From Lachnospiraceae bacterium (GTDB lineage Bacteria; Bacillota; Clostridia; Lachnospirales; Lachnospiraceae): a stretch of 41,559 nt of DNA. The translations under genes and the position numbers were made by a program. Under the pieces are notes generated by a model. It searched no databases. It had not been told where the DNA came from and saw only the letters and a program-made list of their open reading frames with translations. The stretch is from NCBI GenBank assembly GCA_022510705.1, contig JAFLSX010000018.1, forward strand, positions 1 to 41,559, written 5' to 3'. Positions 15,915 to 24,619 of the stretch are shown piece by piece. Every line of letters starts with the position of its first letter. The stretch's first letter is position 1.

Positions 15915-15980
15915 GCTGCCTACCTCCAATTTCCTTCTCTTTTTAATATATCATTTTTCGAGGATAATCACAAGCTTTTT

Positions 15981-17330
15981 CTAAAACATGATATCCTGTA
16001 TCAAGCCGGCCAGCCGCTCCGCTTCCTTCTGAATCAGTTCTTTATCTTTACCCTCAATCATTACTCTTACTAATGGTTCCGTGCCGGAGGGACGAATCAG
16101 CACCCTGCCCTCTCCCGCAAATTGTTTTGTCAACTTTTCAATCGCATCCGCAATCTCGGGATACTCCAGATAATGCTCCTTTTTGTGATTTGCCACCTTG
16201 GCATTCACCAGAGCCTGAGGAAGTACTTCCATTGCATTCGCCAGTTCTGCCAGAGGTTTACCCGTATCCACCATTACCTCCAGCAGATGCAGGGCACTCA
16301 GCAGACCGTCTCCGGTAGTATTTTCATCCAGAAAAATAATATGGCCTGACTGCTCTCCTCCCAGACTTGCACCGATTTCCCGCATACGTTCCAGAACATA
16401 TCGGTCTCCCACCTTGGTCTGTTCTGCCAGAATACCGTTCTCCTTCGCCATCAGAAAGAAGCCCAGATTACTCATTACCGTGGCCACAATCGTATTCTGT
16501 TTTAAGGTCCCCTTATCTTTCATATAGGTTCCCACAATGGCCATGATCTGGTCACCGTCAACTACTTTTCCCGTCGCATCCACTGCCAGCAATCTGTCTG
16601 CGTCACCGTCAAACGCCAGCCCTACGTCTGCTTTTTCGTATACCACCCTGGCCTGCAGTTCCTCCATATGGGTGGATCCGCAGTTTGCATTGATATTGGT
16701 GCCGTCCGGACTGTTATGTATGGCCACTACTTCAGCTCCCAGTTCCTTCAATGTTTCCACCGAGGTATAGAAAGAAGCTCCCTCCGCACAGTCCACTACG
16801 ATCTTGACACCTTTTAATTCCACCGGTACTGCCCGCATTGCATGGTTAATGTATTCCTCCCTTGCATCCGTGCGATACTTTACTTTACCTACGCCGGACC
16901 CGGTGGGAAATTTTACGCCCTGCATATTGTTCTTGATCAGGGCTTCTATCTCATCCTCCAGAGCATCCGGCAGTTTATAACCGTTGCCGTCAAAAAATTT
17001 GATACCGTTAAACTCCACCGGATTGTGGGAAGCGGAAAGGACAACTCCCGCATCCACCTTATACTTCCTGGTTAAGTATGCAATCGCCGGAGTGGGCATG
17101 ACACCCACAAAAATACAGTTTGCACCTACGGAACAGGCCCCCGCCATCAGTGCATTTGCCAACATATCACCGGAAATTCTGGTATCACAGCCAACCATCA
17201 AGGTCGGTTTATGAGCCTTCTCTCTGGTCAGTATATAAGCTCCTGCCTGCCCTAACTGCATTGCCAATAAAGGGGTCAGTTCCTCATTTGCAATTCCTCT
17301 TACTCCATCCGTTCCAAACAAACGTCCCAT
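15981..17330 (-). CDS. glmM: Phosphoglucosamine mutase
   Basis: A 449-residue alpha-D-phosphohexomutase of usual GlmM length. It starts with MGRLFGTDGVRGIAN; the phosphoserine loop GVVLSASHNP puts the catalytic serine at residue 101; DGDADR-type AFDGDADRLLAVD is the metal-binding loop, GEQSGHI the sugar-binding loop, and RPSGTEPLVRVMIE the phosphate-binding loop. It converts GlcN-6-P to GlcN-1-P, the precursor of UDP-GlcNAc for peptidoglycan. Only one base separates its ATG from the cdaR stop. The cdaA-cdaR-glmM order is the conserved module in which GlmM also binds and restrains CdaA in other Firmicutes. Confidence 0.97.
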   Translation of the reverse strand: MGRLFGTDGVRGIANEELTPLLAMQLGQAGAYILTREKAHKPTLMVGCDTRISGDMLANALMAGACSVGANCIFVGVMPTPAIAYLTRKYKVDAGVVLSASHNPVEFNGIKFFDGNGYKLPDALEDEIEALIKNNMQGVKFPTGSGVGKVKYRTDAREEYINHAMRAVPVELKGVKIVVDCAEGASFYTSVETLKELGAEVVAIHNSPDGTNINANCGSTHMEELQARVVYEKADVGLAFDGDADRLLAVDATGKVVDGDQIMAIVGTYMKDKGTLKQNTIVATVMSNLGFFLMAKENGILAEQTKVGDRYVLERMREIGASLGGEQSGHIIFLDENTTGDGLLSALHLLEVMVDTGKPLAELANAMEVLPQALVNAKVANHKKEHYLEYPEIADAIEKLTKQFAGEGRVLIRPSGTEPLVRVMIEGKDKELIQKEAERLAGLIQDIMF

Positions 17331-17331
17331 T

Positions 17332-18633
17332 CTACTCTTCCTCCGGATTACTGATCACAATATTTACTCTTAGCGGCTGTACCGATACCATATCCCCCGG
17401 CAGCGTAAAAGCTACCTCTACCGAATATGTGCCCGGCTCCAATTCTTCTATATTCCGGTCCTCCATAAAAGTATTCATACTTATATTGCCATAGAGTGTA
17501 TTTACATCCAGACTGTTTACTGATTCCTCTAATCCCTTTATAGAGAAGAGATAAGACGCACTTTCATTCTCCAATTCCACGGTATATCCGGCCGGTACAT
17601 CCGTAATGCGAATATGCCCGGCTGCAATACGCAGTTCTCTGGTAAATTCCGGTTCAATGGACACCGTAATAGTTGCTTTACCATTAAAGCCTTTATCCGC
17701 AAACTGCACTCCCTCAGGCAAATATTCTTCTAAATCAACAGTCTTTTTCAAATCTTCGGAGCACCCGGTAATATCCAATTCTTCCGCAGATACCGTAATT
17801 GCCTGAATCCCCGCCAGTACATTGGAATCCCCGGCAATCAATACTCTCTCCGGCTCGGCAAAAATCTCTCCCGTATAGAGATAACCCGCAGCAGGCGTTC
17901 CCATGATATAATACCGGACAGGCACCGTCTTGGAAGCCAGAATATCTACATGCACCAAAACTGACTTTACACTTACAGTCAGATTATTGACTTCTATCAC
18001 TTTTCCCTCTGAATCATACAGTACCACATCCGCATAAGTGGAAATATTGCTGTTGGAATCCGTTACATCCACCACGGCACCCGCCGTTGCAATTCTGGAG
18101 ATAACGGATGCCGGACCCGAAACTTCAATTCGGTTCTGATCAGCGGAAAGATTGCTGATAATATAGCCATCCTCCACAGCACCCGTGGTTGACAATTCCA
18201 GAGCAAGCCGCCTGGTTTTCTTTTCCTCAATATTCAGCTTTAATATTGCATTGCTTCCTGTTATATTTGATATCCTGTCATTATAACGCAGGGAATAAAA
18301 ATTGATTTCAACTGTATTAGTGACAGTCAGCTTACTAAAATCCGCTTCCGCTATAATATCCGAGGATATCAGTTCATCCCGAACTGTTTTCGGCGCCGTA
18401 ACCGTAACGCTTCGTACACTGTCAGTTTTATCCAGAACCTCATACACCATCCCATTTTCTTCCAGTACATCCGTGTTGATCAGCCTAACCGGTATATCAT
18501 AAAAAGATTTCTCCGCTTCAGGATCCTCGACCACGATCACAAGAAGCCAGAGTAAAAAAGCTGCTATCAGGGAAAAAAGCTTCAGCGCCCAGTTATTCAG
18601 AAAGATTTGTTTTATTTTTGTTTTCTTTTTCAA
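17332..18633 (-). CDS. cdaR: YbbR-domain membrane protein, CdaA regulator
   Basis: The protein has 433 residues. One N-terminal membrane helix (about 15-36, SLIAAFLLWLLVIV) is followed by an extracytoplasmic part built of repeated YbbR domains of about 80 residues, with the recurring pattern VPV..-x-G and 'V.ISGP..VI..I', as in IEVSGPASVISRI. CdaR binds CdaA and modulates c-di-AMP formation. The start is probably TTG with a weak AGAGAAG site; the gene then overlaps the end of cdaA by 41 bases, suggesting coupled translation. It lies directly before glmM. Confidence 0.93.
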   Translation of the reverse strand: MKKKTKIKQIFLNNWALKLFSLIAAFLLWLLVIVVEDPEAEKSFYDIPVRLINTDVLEENGMVYEVLDKTDSVRSVTVTAPKTVRDELISSDIIAEADFSKLTVTNTVEINFYSLRYNDRISNITGSNAILKLNIEEKKTRRLALELSTTGAVEDGYIISNLSADQNRIEVSGPASVISRIATAGAVVDVTDSNSNISTYADVVLYDSEGKVIEVNNLTVSVKSVLVHVDILASKTVPVRYYIMGTPAAGYLYTGEIFAEPERVLIAGDSNVLAGIQAITVSAEELDITGCSEDLKKTVDLEEYLPEGVQFADKGFNGKATITVSIEPEFTRELRIAAGHIRITDVPAGYTVELENESASYLFSIKGLEESVNSLDVNTLYGNISMNTFMEDRNIEELEPGTYSVEVAFTLPGDMVSVQPLRVNIVISNPEEE

Positions 18634-19504
18634 GCTTCTCTGCCCTGTTCCTTCCCTTCCATATTTTGTGAGACTTCTTCACTTCCTCACCGTTGCCGGG
18701 CTGCGCCAGCTTCAGTTCTTCCTTCAAACCTTCCGCATCCAGGTTCCGGGTCAAATCACCCTTATAGGCCACACTGATTTTACCGGTTTCCTCGGATACC
18801 ACTATCGTAACCGCATCCGTCACTTCAGAAATACCTACTCCGGCCCGATGTCTGGTTCCCAAATTCTTATCCAGATTCAAATTGTCCGACAGCGGAAGAT
18901 AACAGGTTGCAGATACTACACGATTTCCCCGTATGATCACCGCACCATCATGGAGCGGGGTATTATGTTCAAAAATATTAATGAGCAGCTGGCTGGACAC
19001 CAGCGCATCAACGGCAATGCCTGTTCTCTCAAAATCCCCCAGAGGCTGCTTACATTCAATGACGATCAACGCTCCCGTCTTGGCCTTTCCCATTTCCACA
19101 CAGGCCTTGGCAATTTCGTTGATGGTTTTAGAAGAAAATACGCTTTCCGCTGCTTTTGCTCCGGAGAACGGCAGCACATTGGAGATAATTTCCTTATTTC
19201 CCAATTCCTCCAATGCCTTACGCAATTCAGGCTGCAGTACTACTATAAACGCAGTCACCGCAAACCCCAGGATATTCCGTCCCATCCAGAGTATGGTGTT
19301 CATCTTAAAATATGCGGCGATCAGCCAAAATCCAAGAATGATAACAAGGCCCTTAAGCAACGCCCAGGCCCTGGTATTCTTTATCCAGATAAGGATGTGA
19401 TAAATCAGAAATGAGATAATAATGATCTCAACTGCACTGACAATATCCATATCCGGAATTGTACGCCTTATGATATTGTTCGCCAATTCCTGAATCTGCT
19501 GCAT
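18593..19504 (-). CDS. cdaA: Diadenylate cyclase CdaA
   Basis: A 303-residue protein with three N-terminal membrane segments (about 22-42, 47-67, 73-90) and a DisA_N/DAC domain. Catalytic motifs are complete: DGA at 186-188 and the ATP-contacting GTRHRAG (Thr217-Arg218-His219-Arg220). It condenses two ATP to c-di-AMP, a messenger for osmotic and cell-wall control. The tail after residue 265 is charged and Lys-rich, longer than in many CdaA proteins, and its coding end overlaps cdaR. The start follows AAGGTAGGATAACG. Confidence 0.97.
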   Translation of the reverse strand: MQQIQELANNIIRRTIPDMDIVSAVEIIIISFLIYHILIWIKNTRAWALLKGLVIILGFWLIAAYFKMNTILWMGRNILGFAVTAFIVVLQPELRKALEELGNKEIISNVLPFSGAKAAESVFSSKTINEIAKACVEMGKAKTGALIVIECKQPLGDFERTGIAVDALVSSQLLINIFEHNTPLHDGAVIIRGNRVVSATCYLPLSDNLNLDKNLGTRHRAGVGISEVTDAVTIVVSEETGKISVAYKGDLTRNLDAEGLKEELKLAQPGNGEEVKKSHKIWKGRNRAEKLEKENKNKTNLSE

Positions 19505-19520
19505 ATAACGTTATCCTACC

Positions 19521-20624
19521 TTAAACCTCTTCATAATTTTCATTGGAGTCGTTATTCTGCGTAGAAATTGTCCGAGAAGGCGCCTGCCTTCCGACTCTTG
19601 GCACACCGCCTCTTCCTCTACTGTTTCGTGCTGCACTGTTTCTTCCCATATTGTTTCTTATCGGCTGCTTTGCACTGCTGGTATGAGTAGAACGCCCTGT
19701 AGGTGCATTGATTCTTTTTACTGTCTTGGCCGGTACCGCTACCGCCATCTTGGGAACAGCCTTAACATAGTAATAATATTCATCATCTTCAAACTGTACT
19801 TTTTCTGTGCGGCTGTAATCCACACTAAAGACAAAAAATTGCAAAACAGCAACCAACGCCAGTGAAACCACTGAACCTAAGAGAAGGGCCAAAACCGATA
19901 TATTGATATCATACATCAGGTCTCCCATCAGTAAAATTACAACATTTAAAATGGTTCCTGCTATCATGGCAATCGTCCAGGAATGATCTATGGAAAGCCT
20001 GCGGATTATATAAACAACGACCACTGTAAAGGCAAAAGCCGCCATCATAACCATCATTTCCCTGTTATTTAGCATTCCGTCAATCACCATTCTCAGCCTG
20101 ACCGTAGCCTCACCCTCATCCAGCGCCCTGAAGGAGTTTGCATTCAGAGAAACAAAGCTGATGAGATAATAGACCACTACACCGCATCCCACCGAAACAG
20201 CGGAAGCCGGTGTCCCAACCAGCCCCATGGCCAAGGGCATCATATAAGGAATCCTCAGTCCAAAACAAAGCGGCGTCAACAGCACCACCACCGAATCTTT
20301 GGGTGAAAATCGGAAAAACAGCAGAAACATAACCAGGAATAGGCAGAATCCTACCAATGCTACTTCTATTGCAAGCGCATAGAAATGCATCAGCACAAAC
20401 ATTGCCGAAAAAAGAATACTGCATCCTATAGGCAGAAAAGAACAAAGCAAGGATACTATCAGTACAATAGCCAGCCTGTCAATCCTTCCCATATAGCCCA
20501 ACTGTCGGTTAATGCTAAGCAACACTACAAGCGCCAGCAGAAATTTCAGTGCAGGCAAAATAAACACTTCCTGTTTACTGTAAATTCTTTTTATCAGTTC
20601 CTTGATTTCCAGTAAGTTAGTCAT
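19521..20624 (-). CDS. Uncharacterised polytopic membrane protein with basic low-complexity tail
   Basis: A 367-residue protein that I do not recognise. The first 285 residues contain about nine hydrophobic segments in a compact transporter-like layout, with a conserved-looking loop RFSPKDSVVVLLTPLCFGLRIPYMMPLA. A soluble tail follows: first acidic and Tyr-rich (FEDDEYYYYVK), then about 65 residues rich in Arg, Ser, Asn and Gly that look disordered. The start at MTNLLE follows AAAGG; a TTG five codons earlier is less likely. It lies 11 bp after the small membrane protein and 16 bp before cdaA, so it is in the c-di-AMP operon. Its role is unknown; a membrane or division-site scaffold or a transporter are guesses. 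Confidence 0.82.
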   Translation of the reverse strand: MTNLLEIKELIKRIYSKQEVFILPALKFLLALVVLLSINRQLGYMGRIDRLAIVLIVSLLCSFLPIGCSILFSAMFVLMHFYALAIEVALVGFCLFLVMFLLFFRFSPKDSVVVLLTPLCFGLRIPYMMPLAMGLVGTPASAVSVGCGVVVYYLISFVSLNANSFRALDEGEATVRLRMVIDGMLNNREMMVMMAAFAFTVVVVYIIRRLSIDHSWTIAMIAGTILNVVILLMGDLMYDINISVLALLLGSVVSLALVAVLQFFVFSVDYSRTEKVQFEDDEYYYYVKAVPKMAVAVPAKTVKRINAPTGRSTHTSSAKQPIRNNMGRNSAARNSRGRGGVPRVGRQAPSRTISTQNNDSNENYEEV

Positions 20625-20635
20625 AAATAAGCCTT

Positions 20636-21034
20636 TCAATAATTATTGTTCTTGTCATACATAGATGCTAATTTTCTCAAATTATTATAATAGTTTTTAA
20701 GACTTCTTTTTGCCTTGCTGTAGCGGTAAGCATAAACAACATAGGTGAGGACCGCAAAACCTACCACCGTAACGGCATAGAACAACAGAATATTTTTGGC
20801 AAACTCAAACAGATCCATTTTGTAGATTTCCGTCATCAGCTTTTCCAAGTCATACAGAATATAAAGTGCAAAGAGAACCACAAACGCTATACTTGCACTA
20901 ATTACTGACTTTACAACCTGTACGCCGATATAATCACTGCGAAAATATCTGCCGATCGCCTCGTTTTTCTTACCCTCTCCTGCCTCGTAGGCGGCCAGTC
21001 TGGTCATCAGTATAATTCGTTCCTCATTTAACAT
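20636..21034 (-). CDS. Small two-helix membrane protein of unknown function
   Basis: A 132-residue protein. A charged N-terminal stretch (MLNEERIILMTRLAAYEAGEGKKNEAIGRYF, about 31 residues) is followed by two membrane helices (about 42-62 and 84-104) and a basic C-terminal tail (YSKAKRSLKNYYNNLRKLASMYDKNNNY). Both ends are predicted inside. No family is recognised. It has an AAAGG ribosome binding site and is 11 bp upstream of the larger unknown membrane protein. The pair probably works together. Confidence 0.85.
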   Translation of the reverse strand: MLNEERIILMTRLAAYEAGEGKKNEAIGRYFRSDYIGVQVVKSVISASIAFVVLFALYILYDLEKLMTEIYKMDLFEFAKNILLFYAVTVVGFAVLTYVVYAYRYSKAKRSLKNYYNNLRKLASMYDKNNNY

Positions 21035-21053
21035 AAGCTCTGCCTTTCGTATC

Positions 21054-21461
21054 CTACTTATTCAGGAAACGCATCTTATCGGAATCCCTTTTACGCTTTT
21101 CAGGTTCAGGCTCTTTCTTCTGTGGCGTTACAGCATGGCTCAGATCCGAAGCAAGCTTGTGTTTGCATGCCTCACAGTAACGGCCGCAGGTAATGGCTGC
21201 ACCACAGGATTCACACTGCAGAAGAATCCCCGACTCTTCCGACAGACTCAGACGCTCTTCCCTGAGCCACTGTTGTATCTGCGAAATCTCTACCTCGCAG
21301 TCTTCCGCTACCTGTGTTATGGTAGCGCCTTTATTCTCCCTGATGTAAGCCTTTACCTTCTGAAAATCAGCTTCCATACTTTCCTTGCAGGCCGGACAAA
21401 TATGCGGACCTGCTACATAGTTAAATATTTTTCCGCATTTCCTACAATTTCTTACATTCAT
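21054..21461 (-). CDS. yvyF: Flagellar-region zinc-ribbon protein (YvyF / TIGR03826-like)
   Basis: A 135-residue protein with an N-terminal zinc ribbon (Cys6, Cys9, Cys22, Cys25 in CRKCG and CPACK), a short helical middle resembling a helix-turn-helix (ATITQVAEDCEVEISQIQQWLREERL), and a second Cys cluster (CESCGAAITCGRYCEACK). This matches the YvyF/TIGR03826 family found in Bacillus and Clostridia next to comFC and flagellar genes. The function is not settled, perhaps regulatory. It begins 13 bp after comFC with an AGGAGGG site. Confidence 0.88.
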   Translation of the reverse strand: MNVRNCRKCGKIFNYVAGPHICPACKESMEADFQKVKAYIRENKGATITQVAEDCEVEISQIQQWLREERLSLSEESGILLQCESCGAAITCGRYCEACKHKLASDLSHAVTPQKKEPEPEKRKRDSDKMRFLNK

Positions 21462-21474
21462 AAAAACACCCTCC

Positions 21475-22221
21475 TTAATAGCCTTCCCCTATGGACAAGG
21501 CCACATAATAAATCTTCCGTACACCGACCTTCAAGAGCACCTCCGTTACCGCATTGACCGTGCTCCCTGTAGTATAGATGTCGTCTATTATTATAATCGT
21601 ACTTAATTTTACATCATTTTGGGCAATAATAAAAGCTTTTTTCAAATTATTTTGCCTTTCTTTGGCATTTAATTCTTTTTGAGGCCTGGTATCCGTAACC
21701 CGTTTTACCAATCCGGTATACACGGGGATACCCGTTTCTCTCCCGATTTCTTTGGCCAAAAGTTCCGCCTGATTGTAGCCTCTTGCCCGAAGGCGCCTGC
21801 TTGAGAGCGGCACGGGTATCAGTCCGTCCGGGTTTATACGGCTTATAAAATCCCCCAGTTTATTTACCATTTCCCTGCCAAAGAAACGGGCGTACTCCCG
21901 CCTTCCTCCGTATTTATAGCGATAGATGGATCCGGCGGCACTGTCATAGGTATAGAGGGCTCTGCCCCGTTCATAAAGCGGCCGCTCCTTCCTGCAGCTT
22001 CTGCACAGTTCTTCTTCCGCAGGCAGCGGTCTGCCACAGAAAAAACATATCTGATCCCCCACATAAACCAACTTCTTTTTACAGGCAGGGCAAATCAGCC
22101 CATCCCGCAATCGAACCGGCTCGTCGCAAACCGGACACCTCGGAGGGAAAAGCAGATTTCCGGCCATATGCAATGCATATGCAGGCAGCGCATATGTATG
22201 CAGTGCGTACTTTTTTCGCAT
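21475..22221 (-). CDS. comFC: ComF family phosphoribosyltransferase-like protein
   Basis: The protein has 248 residues. The N-terminal half carries zinc-binding Cys pairs (CPVCDEP, CPACKKK, CFFCGRPLP, CRSCRK); the C-terminal half is a PRTase-like domain with PVPLSSRRLRARGYNQAELLA and the PRPP loop IIIIDDIYTTGSTVNA. ComF proteins help natural transformation, probably in handling incoming single-stranded DNA. The start follows AGAAGGGG. The first 20 residues are three copies of a YAL-type repeat, coded by near-repeats of TATGCRYTGC, an oddity in a usually conserved N-terminus. A hairpin lies between recD2 and this gene. Confidence 0.93.
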   Translation of the reverse strand: MRKKYALHTYALPAYALHMAGNLLFPPRCPVCDEPVRLRDGLICPACKKKLVYVGDQICFFCGRPLPAEEELCRSCRKERPLYERGRALYTYDSAAGSIYRYKYGGRREYARFFGREMVNKLGDFISRINPDGLIPVPLSSRRLRARGYNQAELLAKEIGRETGIPVYTGLVKRVTDTRPQKELNAKERQNNLKKAFIIAQNDVKLSTIIIIDDIYTTGSTVNAVTEVLLKVGVRKIYYVALSIGEGY

Positions 22222-22236
22222 ATCCTACCCCTTCTG

Positions 22237-22261
22237 TGCAGAACGTCCCTCACGCTCCGCA
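22237..22261 (-). other. Intercistronic RNA hairpin upstream of comFC
   Basis: On the minus strand, TGCGGAGCGT pairs with ACGTTCTGCA (10 bp with two G-U pairs) around a GAGGG loop. It has no following T-tract and lies about 15 bases before the comFC start, so it is more likely a processing or translation-control element than a terminator. Confidence 0.35.
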
Positions 22262-22302
22262 TTTTTCCGCACATTCAACCTTCTTACCTATTCCCCATAA
22301 TG

Positions 22303-24552
22303 TTAAAACCGGGTTTCCGCCAATTCCTTAATTCGCAGATCCAGCGCCGTATAGCGGCGGTTGACGTCCGAATTCCGTATCATATTTCTTACCGTTTCAC
22401 TGCTGCCCAATATGGTTACACAGTTTTTGGCTCTTGTCACCCCCGTATACAGGAGGTTTCTGTTAAATAACATTTTGGGACCCGAAAGCAGTGGCATCAG
22501 CACCGCCGCATATTCGCTGCCCTGGGATTTATGAATCGTAATGGCATAGGCCAGCTCCAATTCTTCCAACTGGGCAAAAGAATAGTTCACCCGCCTGTGT
22601 TCATCATACTCCACCGTCAGTATTCCCGCATACTCATGAATCTCCTGAATCCTGCCCATATCTCCGTTAAAAATGCCAAGTCCCTTGTCTATGGGAATTC
22701 CGTACTTACTTACAATTTCCCACTCCAATTCATAATTATTCTTGATCTGCATCACCTTATCACCCTCTCTGAAGACGGTTTCTCCAAAAGCATGCTCCTT
22801 TTTGTTTTCAGCCGGCGGATTAATATATTTCTGCAAAATACGGTTCAGGGTTTCCACCCCCAGACTGCCCTTGCGCATAGGTGTCAGCACCTGAATTTCA
22901 AAGGCATTCGCTCCCACATATCCGGGCAGTTTTTCAGTGATAAGCTGCACCATATGCTTGTATATGACATTTACGTCGTTTCTCTCCAGAAAAAAGAAAT
23001 CTCTGCTTTTATTATTTAGTTCTATATTCTCACCTCGGTTGATCTTGTGTGCATTGACAACGATGTCACTTTCTTTGGCCTGCCGAAAAATCTTTTTCAG
23101 CACCACACTGGGAAATGCGCCACTGGACATAATATCCCGCAGCACCTGTCCCGGCCCTACGGAAGGCAGCTGGTCCACATCACCTACTAAGATCAGCCTG
23201 GTCCCGGGCATAATGGCTTTGAGCAGCGCCTGCAGCAACTGGATATCCACCATGGACATCTCATCTATTATGATCACATCCGCCTCCAGCGGATTTTCCT
23301 CATTTCTTTCAAACCGCACATTCCGACCGCTTCCCTCTGCAGGCAGGCCGTTTAACTCCAGCATACGGTGAATGGTACGGGCCTCATAACCGGTGGCCTC
23401 TTCCATACGTTTGGCTGCACGTCCGGTAGGGGCTGCCAGTAAAATATCCATTTTTTCTGCCTCAAAATAACGGATAATGGTATTGATCGTGGTGGTCTTG
23501 CCCGTACCGGGACCTCCGGAAAGAATAAATACGCCATTTTTAATACATTCCAATACCGCTTTTTCCTGCAGCTCGTCCAGTTCCAGTTTCTCCGCTGTCC
23601 GAATGCTCTCTATCCGTTTTCGTATCTGTGCCTCCTCGGCCGGAAGCAGTCCCCCATTCCCCGCAACAGGAATATTTAAGTCCAAAAGCATTCTTGCACA
23701 GTTTAATTCCGCATAGTAAAAGTTTGAGGAAAAAACCTGCATTTCTTCCCCTTGCTTCTTTAATACAATTTTTTTATCCATTGCCAGATTGCCCAGCTGT
23801 GGCTCGATATTCCGGCCTTCCACTCCCAAAAGCGCTTCTGCTCTTTCTAACAGTATATCAGACGGCAGATAGAGATGCCCCTCTTGTACCGCCTGTAGCA
23901 GCACGTAGAAGATTCCGCTTCGAATCCTATAATCGGAATCTGTCCGTATACCGATTTTGGCGGCAATTTCGTCCGCGATCCGAAAACCTACTCCCTCAAT
24001 ATCTTCTGCCAGCTTATAGGGATTCTCCTGTAAGATACCATATAAGCTGTTCTCATATGTGTTATAGATCTTGACTGCCAGTGCATTGGAAATGCCGAAC
24101 TGCTGCAAATAAATAAAGGCCTCCCGCATATCCTTTTTTTCTTCCATCTGACCGGAAATCTCCCTGGCAATCCGCTCACTGATACCCTTTATTTCTACAA
24201 GACGTTCTGGTTCTTCCTCGATGATACGAAAGGTGTCTGCGCCAAATTTTTTTACAATGCGGGCTGCCAGCGCAGCTCCCACCCCGCGTATGGCACCGGA
24301 AGCCAGATAGCGCTCCATGCCCGCCGCATCTTCCGGCAGAGTGGTTTGAAAGGAAACCGTCTTAAACTGTACCCCATATACCGGATGATCAATATAATCT
24401 CCCTCTGCCTGAATACTGTCTCCCTGAGCCACACCTTTCAGCATACCCACAAGTATCGTTTCTCCGTCCTCTGCAGAGAGGGAGAGTACTGTATAGCCAT
24501 TGTCTTCATTTTGAAATATAATATGATCTACAAATCCTTTTATCGTTTCCAT
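22303..24552 (-). CDS. recD2: ATP-dependent DNA helicase RecD2
   Basis: A 749-residue SF1B helicase, the length of the RecD2 family that works without RecBC. The N-terminal part has an OB-like domain (TVLSLSAEDGETILVGMLKG) and tandem helix-hairpin-helix repeats (about 85-205). The helicase core has Walker A GGPGTGKT (346-353), Walker B IIDEMSMVD, QAKESDIV-type and the C-terminal YAITIHKSQGSEY (motif V/VI) with TRAK. It unwinds DNA 5' to 3' in repair or replication. The start ATG follows AAAGGAAAC at good distance; a TTG six codons upstream is less likely. It begins only about 15 bases after the terminator of the flagellar genes. Confidence 0.97.
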   Translation of the reverse strand: METIKGFVDHIIFQNEDNGYTVLSLSAEDGETILVGMLKGVAQGDSIQAEGDYIDHPVYGVQFKTVSFQTTLPEDAAGMERYLASGAIRGVGAALAARIVKKFGADTFRIIEEEPERLVEIKGISERIAREISGQMEEKKDMREAFIYLQQFGISNALAVKIYNTYENSLYGILQENPYKLAEDIEGVGFRIADEIAAKIGIRTDSDYRIRSGIFYVLLQAVQEGHLYLPSDILLERAEALLGVEGRNIEPQLGNLAMDKKIVLKKQGEEMQVFSSNFYYAELNCARMLLDLNIPVAGNGGLLPAEEAQIRKRIESIRTAEKLELDELQEKAVLECIKNGVFILSGGPGTGKTTTINTIIRYFEAEKMDILLAAPTGRAAKRMEEATGYEARTIHRMLELNGLPAEGSGRNVRFERNEENPLEADVIIIDEMSMVDIQLLQALLKAIMPGTRLILVGDVDQLPSVGPGQVLRDIMSSGAFPSVVLKKIFRQAKESDIVVNAHKINRGENIELNNKSRDFFFLERNDVNVIYKHMVQLITEKLPGYVGANAFEIQVLTPMRKGSLGVETLNRILQKYINPPAENKKEHAFGETVFREGDKVMQIKNNYELEWEIVSKYGIPIDKGLGIFNGDMGRIQEIHEYAGILTVEYDEHRRVNYSFAQLEELELAYAITIHKSQGSEYAAVLMPLLSGPKMLFNRNLLYTGVTRAKNCVTILGSSETVRNMIRNSDVNRRYTALDLRIKELAETRF

Positions 24553-24569
24553 GAGTTTCCTTTTAGACA

Positions 24570-24596
24570 AAAAAACTGCCCCACAGGCAGTTTTTT
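24570..24596 (-). terminator. Intrinsic terminator after the FlgJ-type gene, right in front of recD2
   Basis: The arms AAAAAACTGCC and GGCAGTTTTTT enclose CCACA; on the minus strand the stem is followed by seven T residues. It should end the mbl-flg transcript. The recD2 ribosome binding site starts a few bases later. Confidence 0.9.
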
Positions 24597-24619
24597 AGAT
24601 ATGATTATGTATCTATGCT

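Noticed and set aside
15914-15929. Longer HPr start (TTG five codons upstream)
   Set aside because: It places the GGAGG site inside the gene and shifts His15 and Ser46 from their canonical numbers.
18668-19414. Open frame of 248 codons on the plus strand
   Set aside because: Antisense to cdaA, which has complete DGA and RHR motifs.
22150-22215. Short repeats before comFC as a CRISPR-like array
   Set aside because: Units are about 12-15 bases, lie in frame in the coding region and have no spacers.
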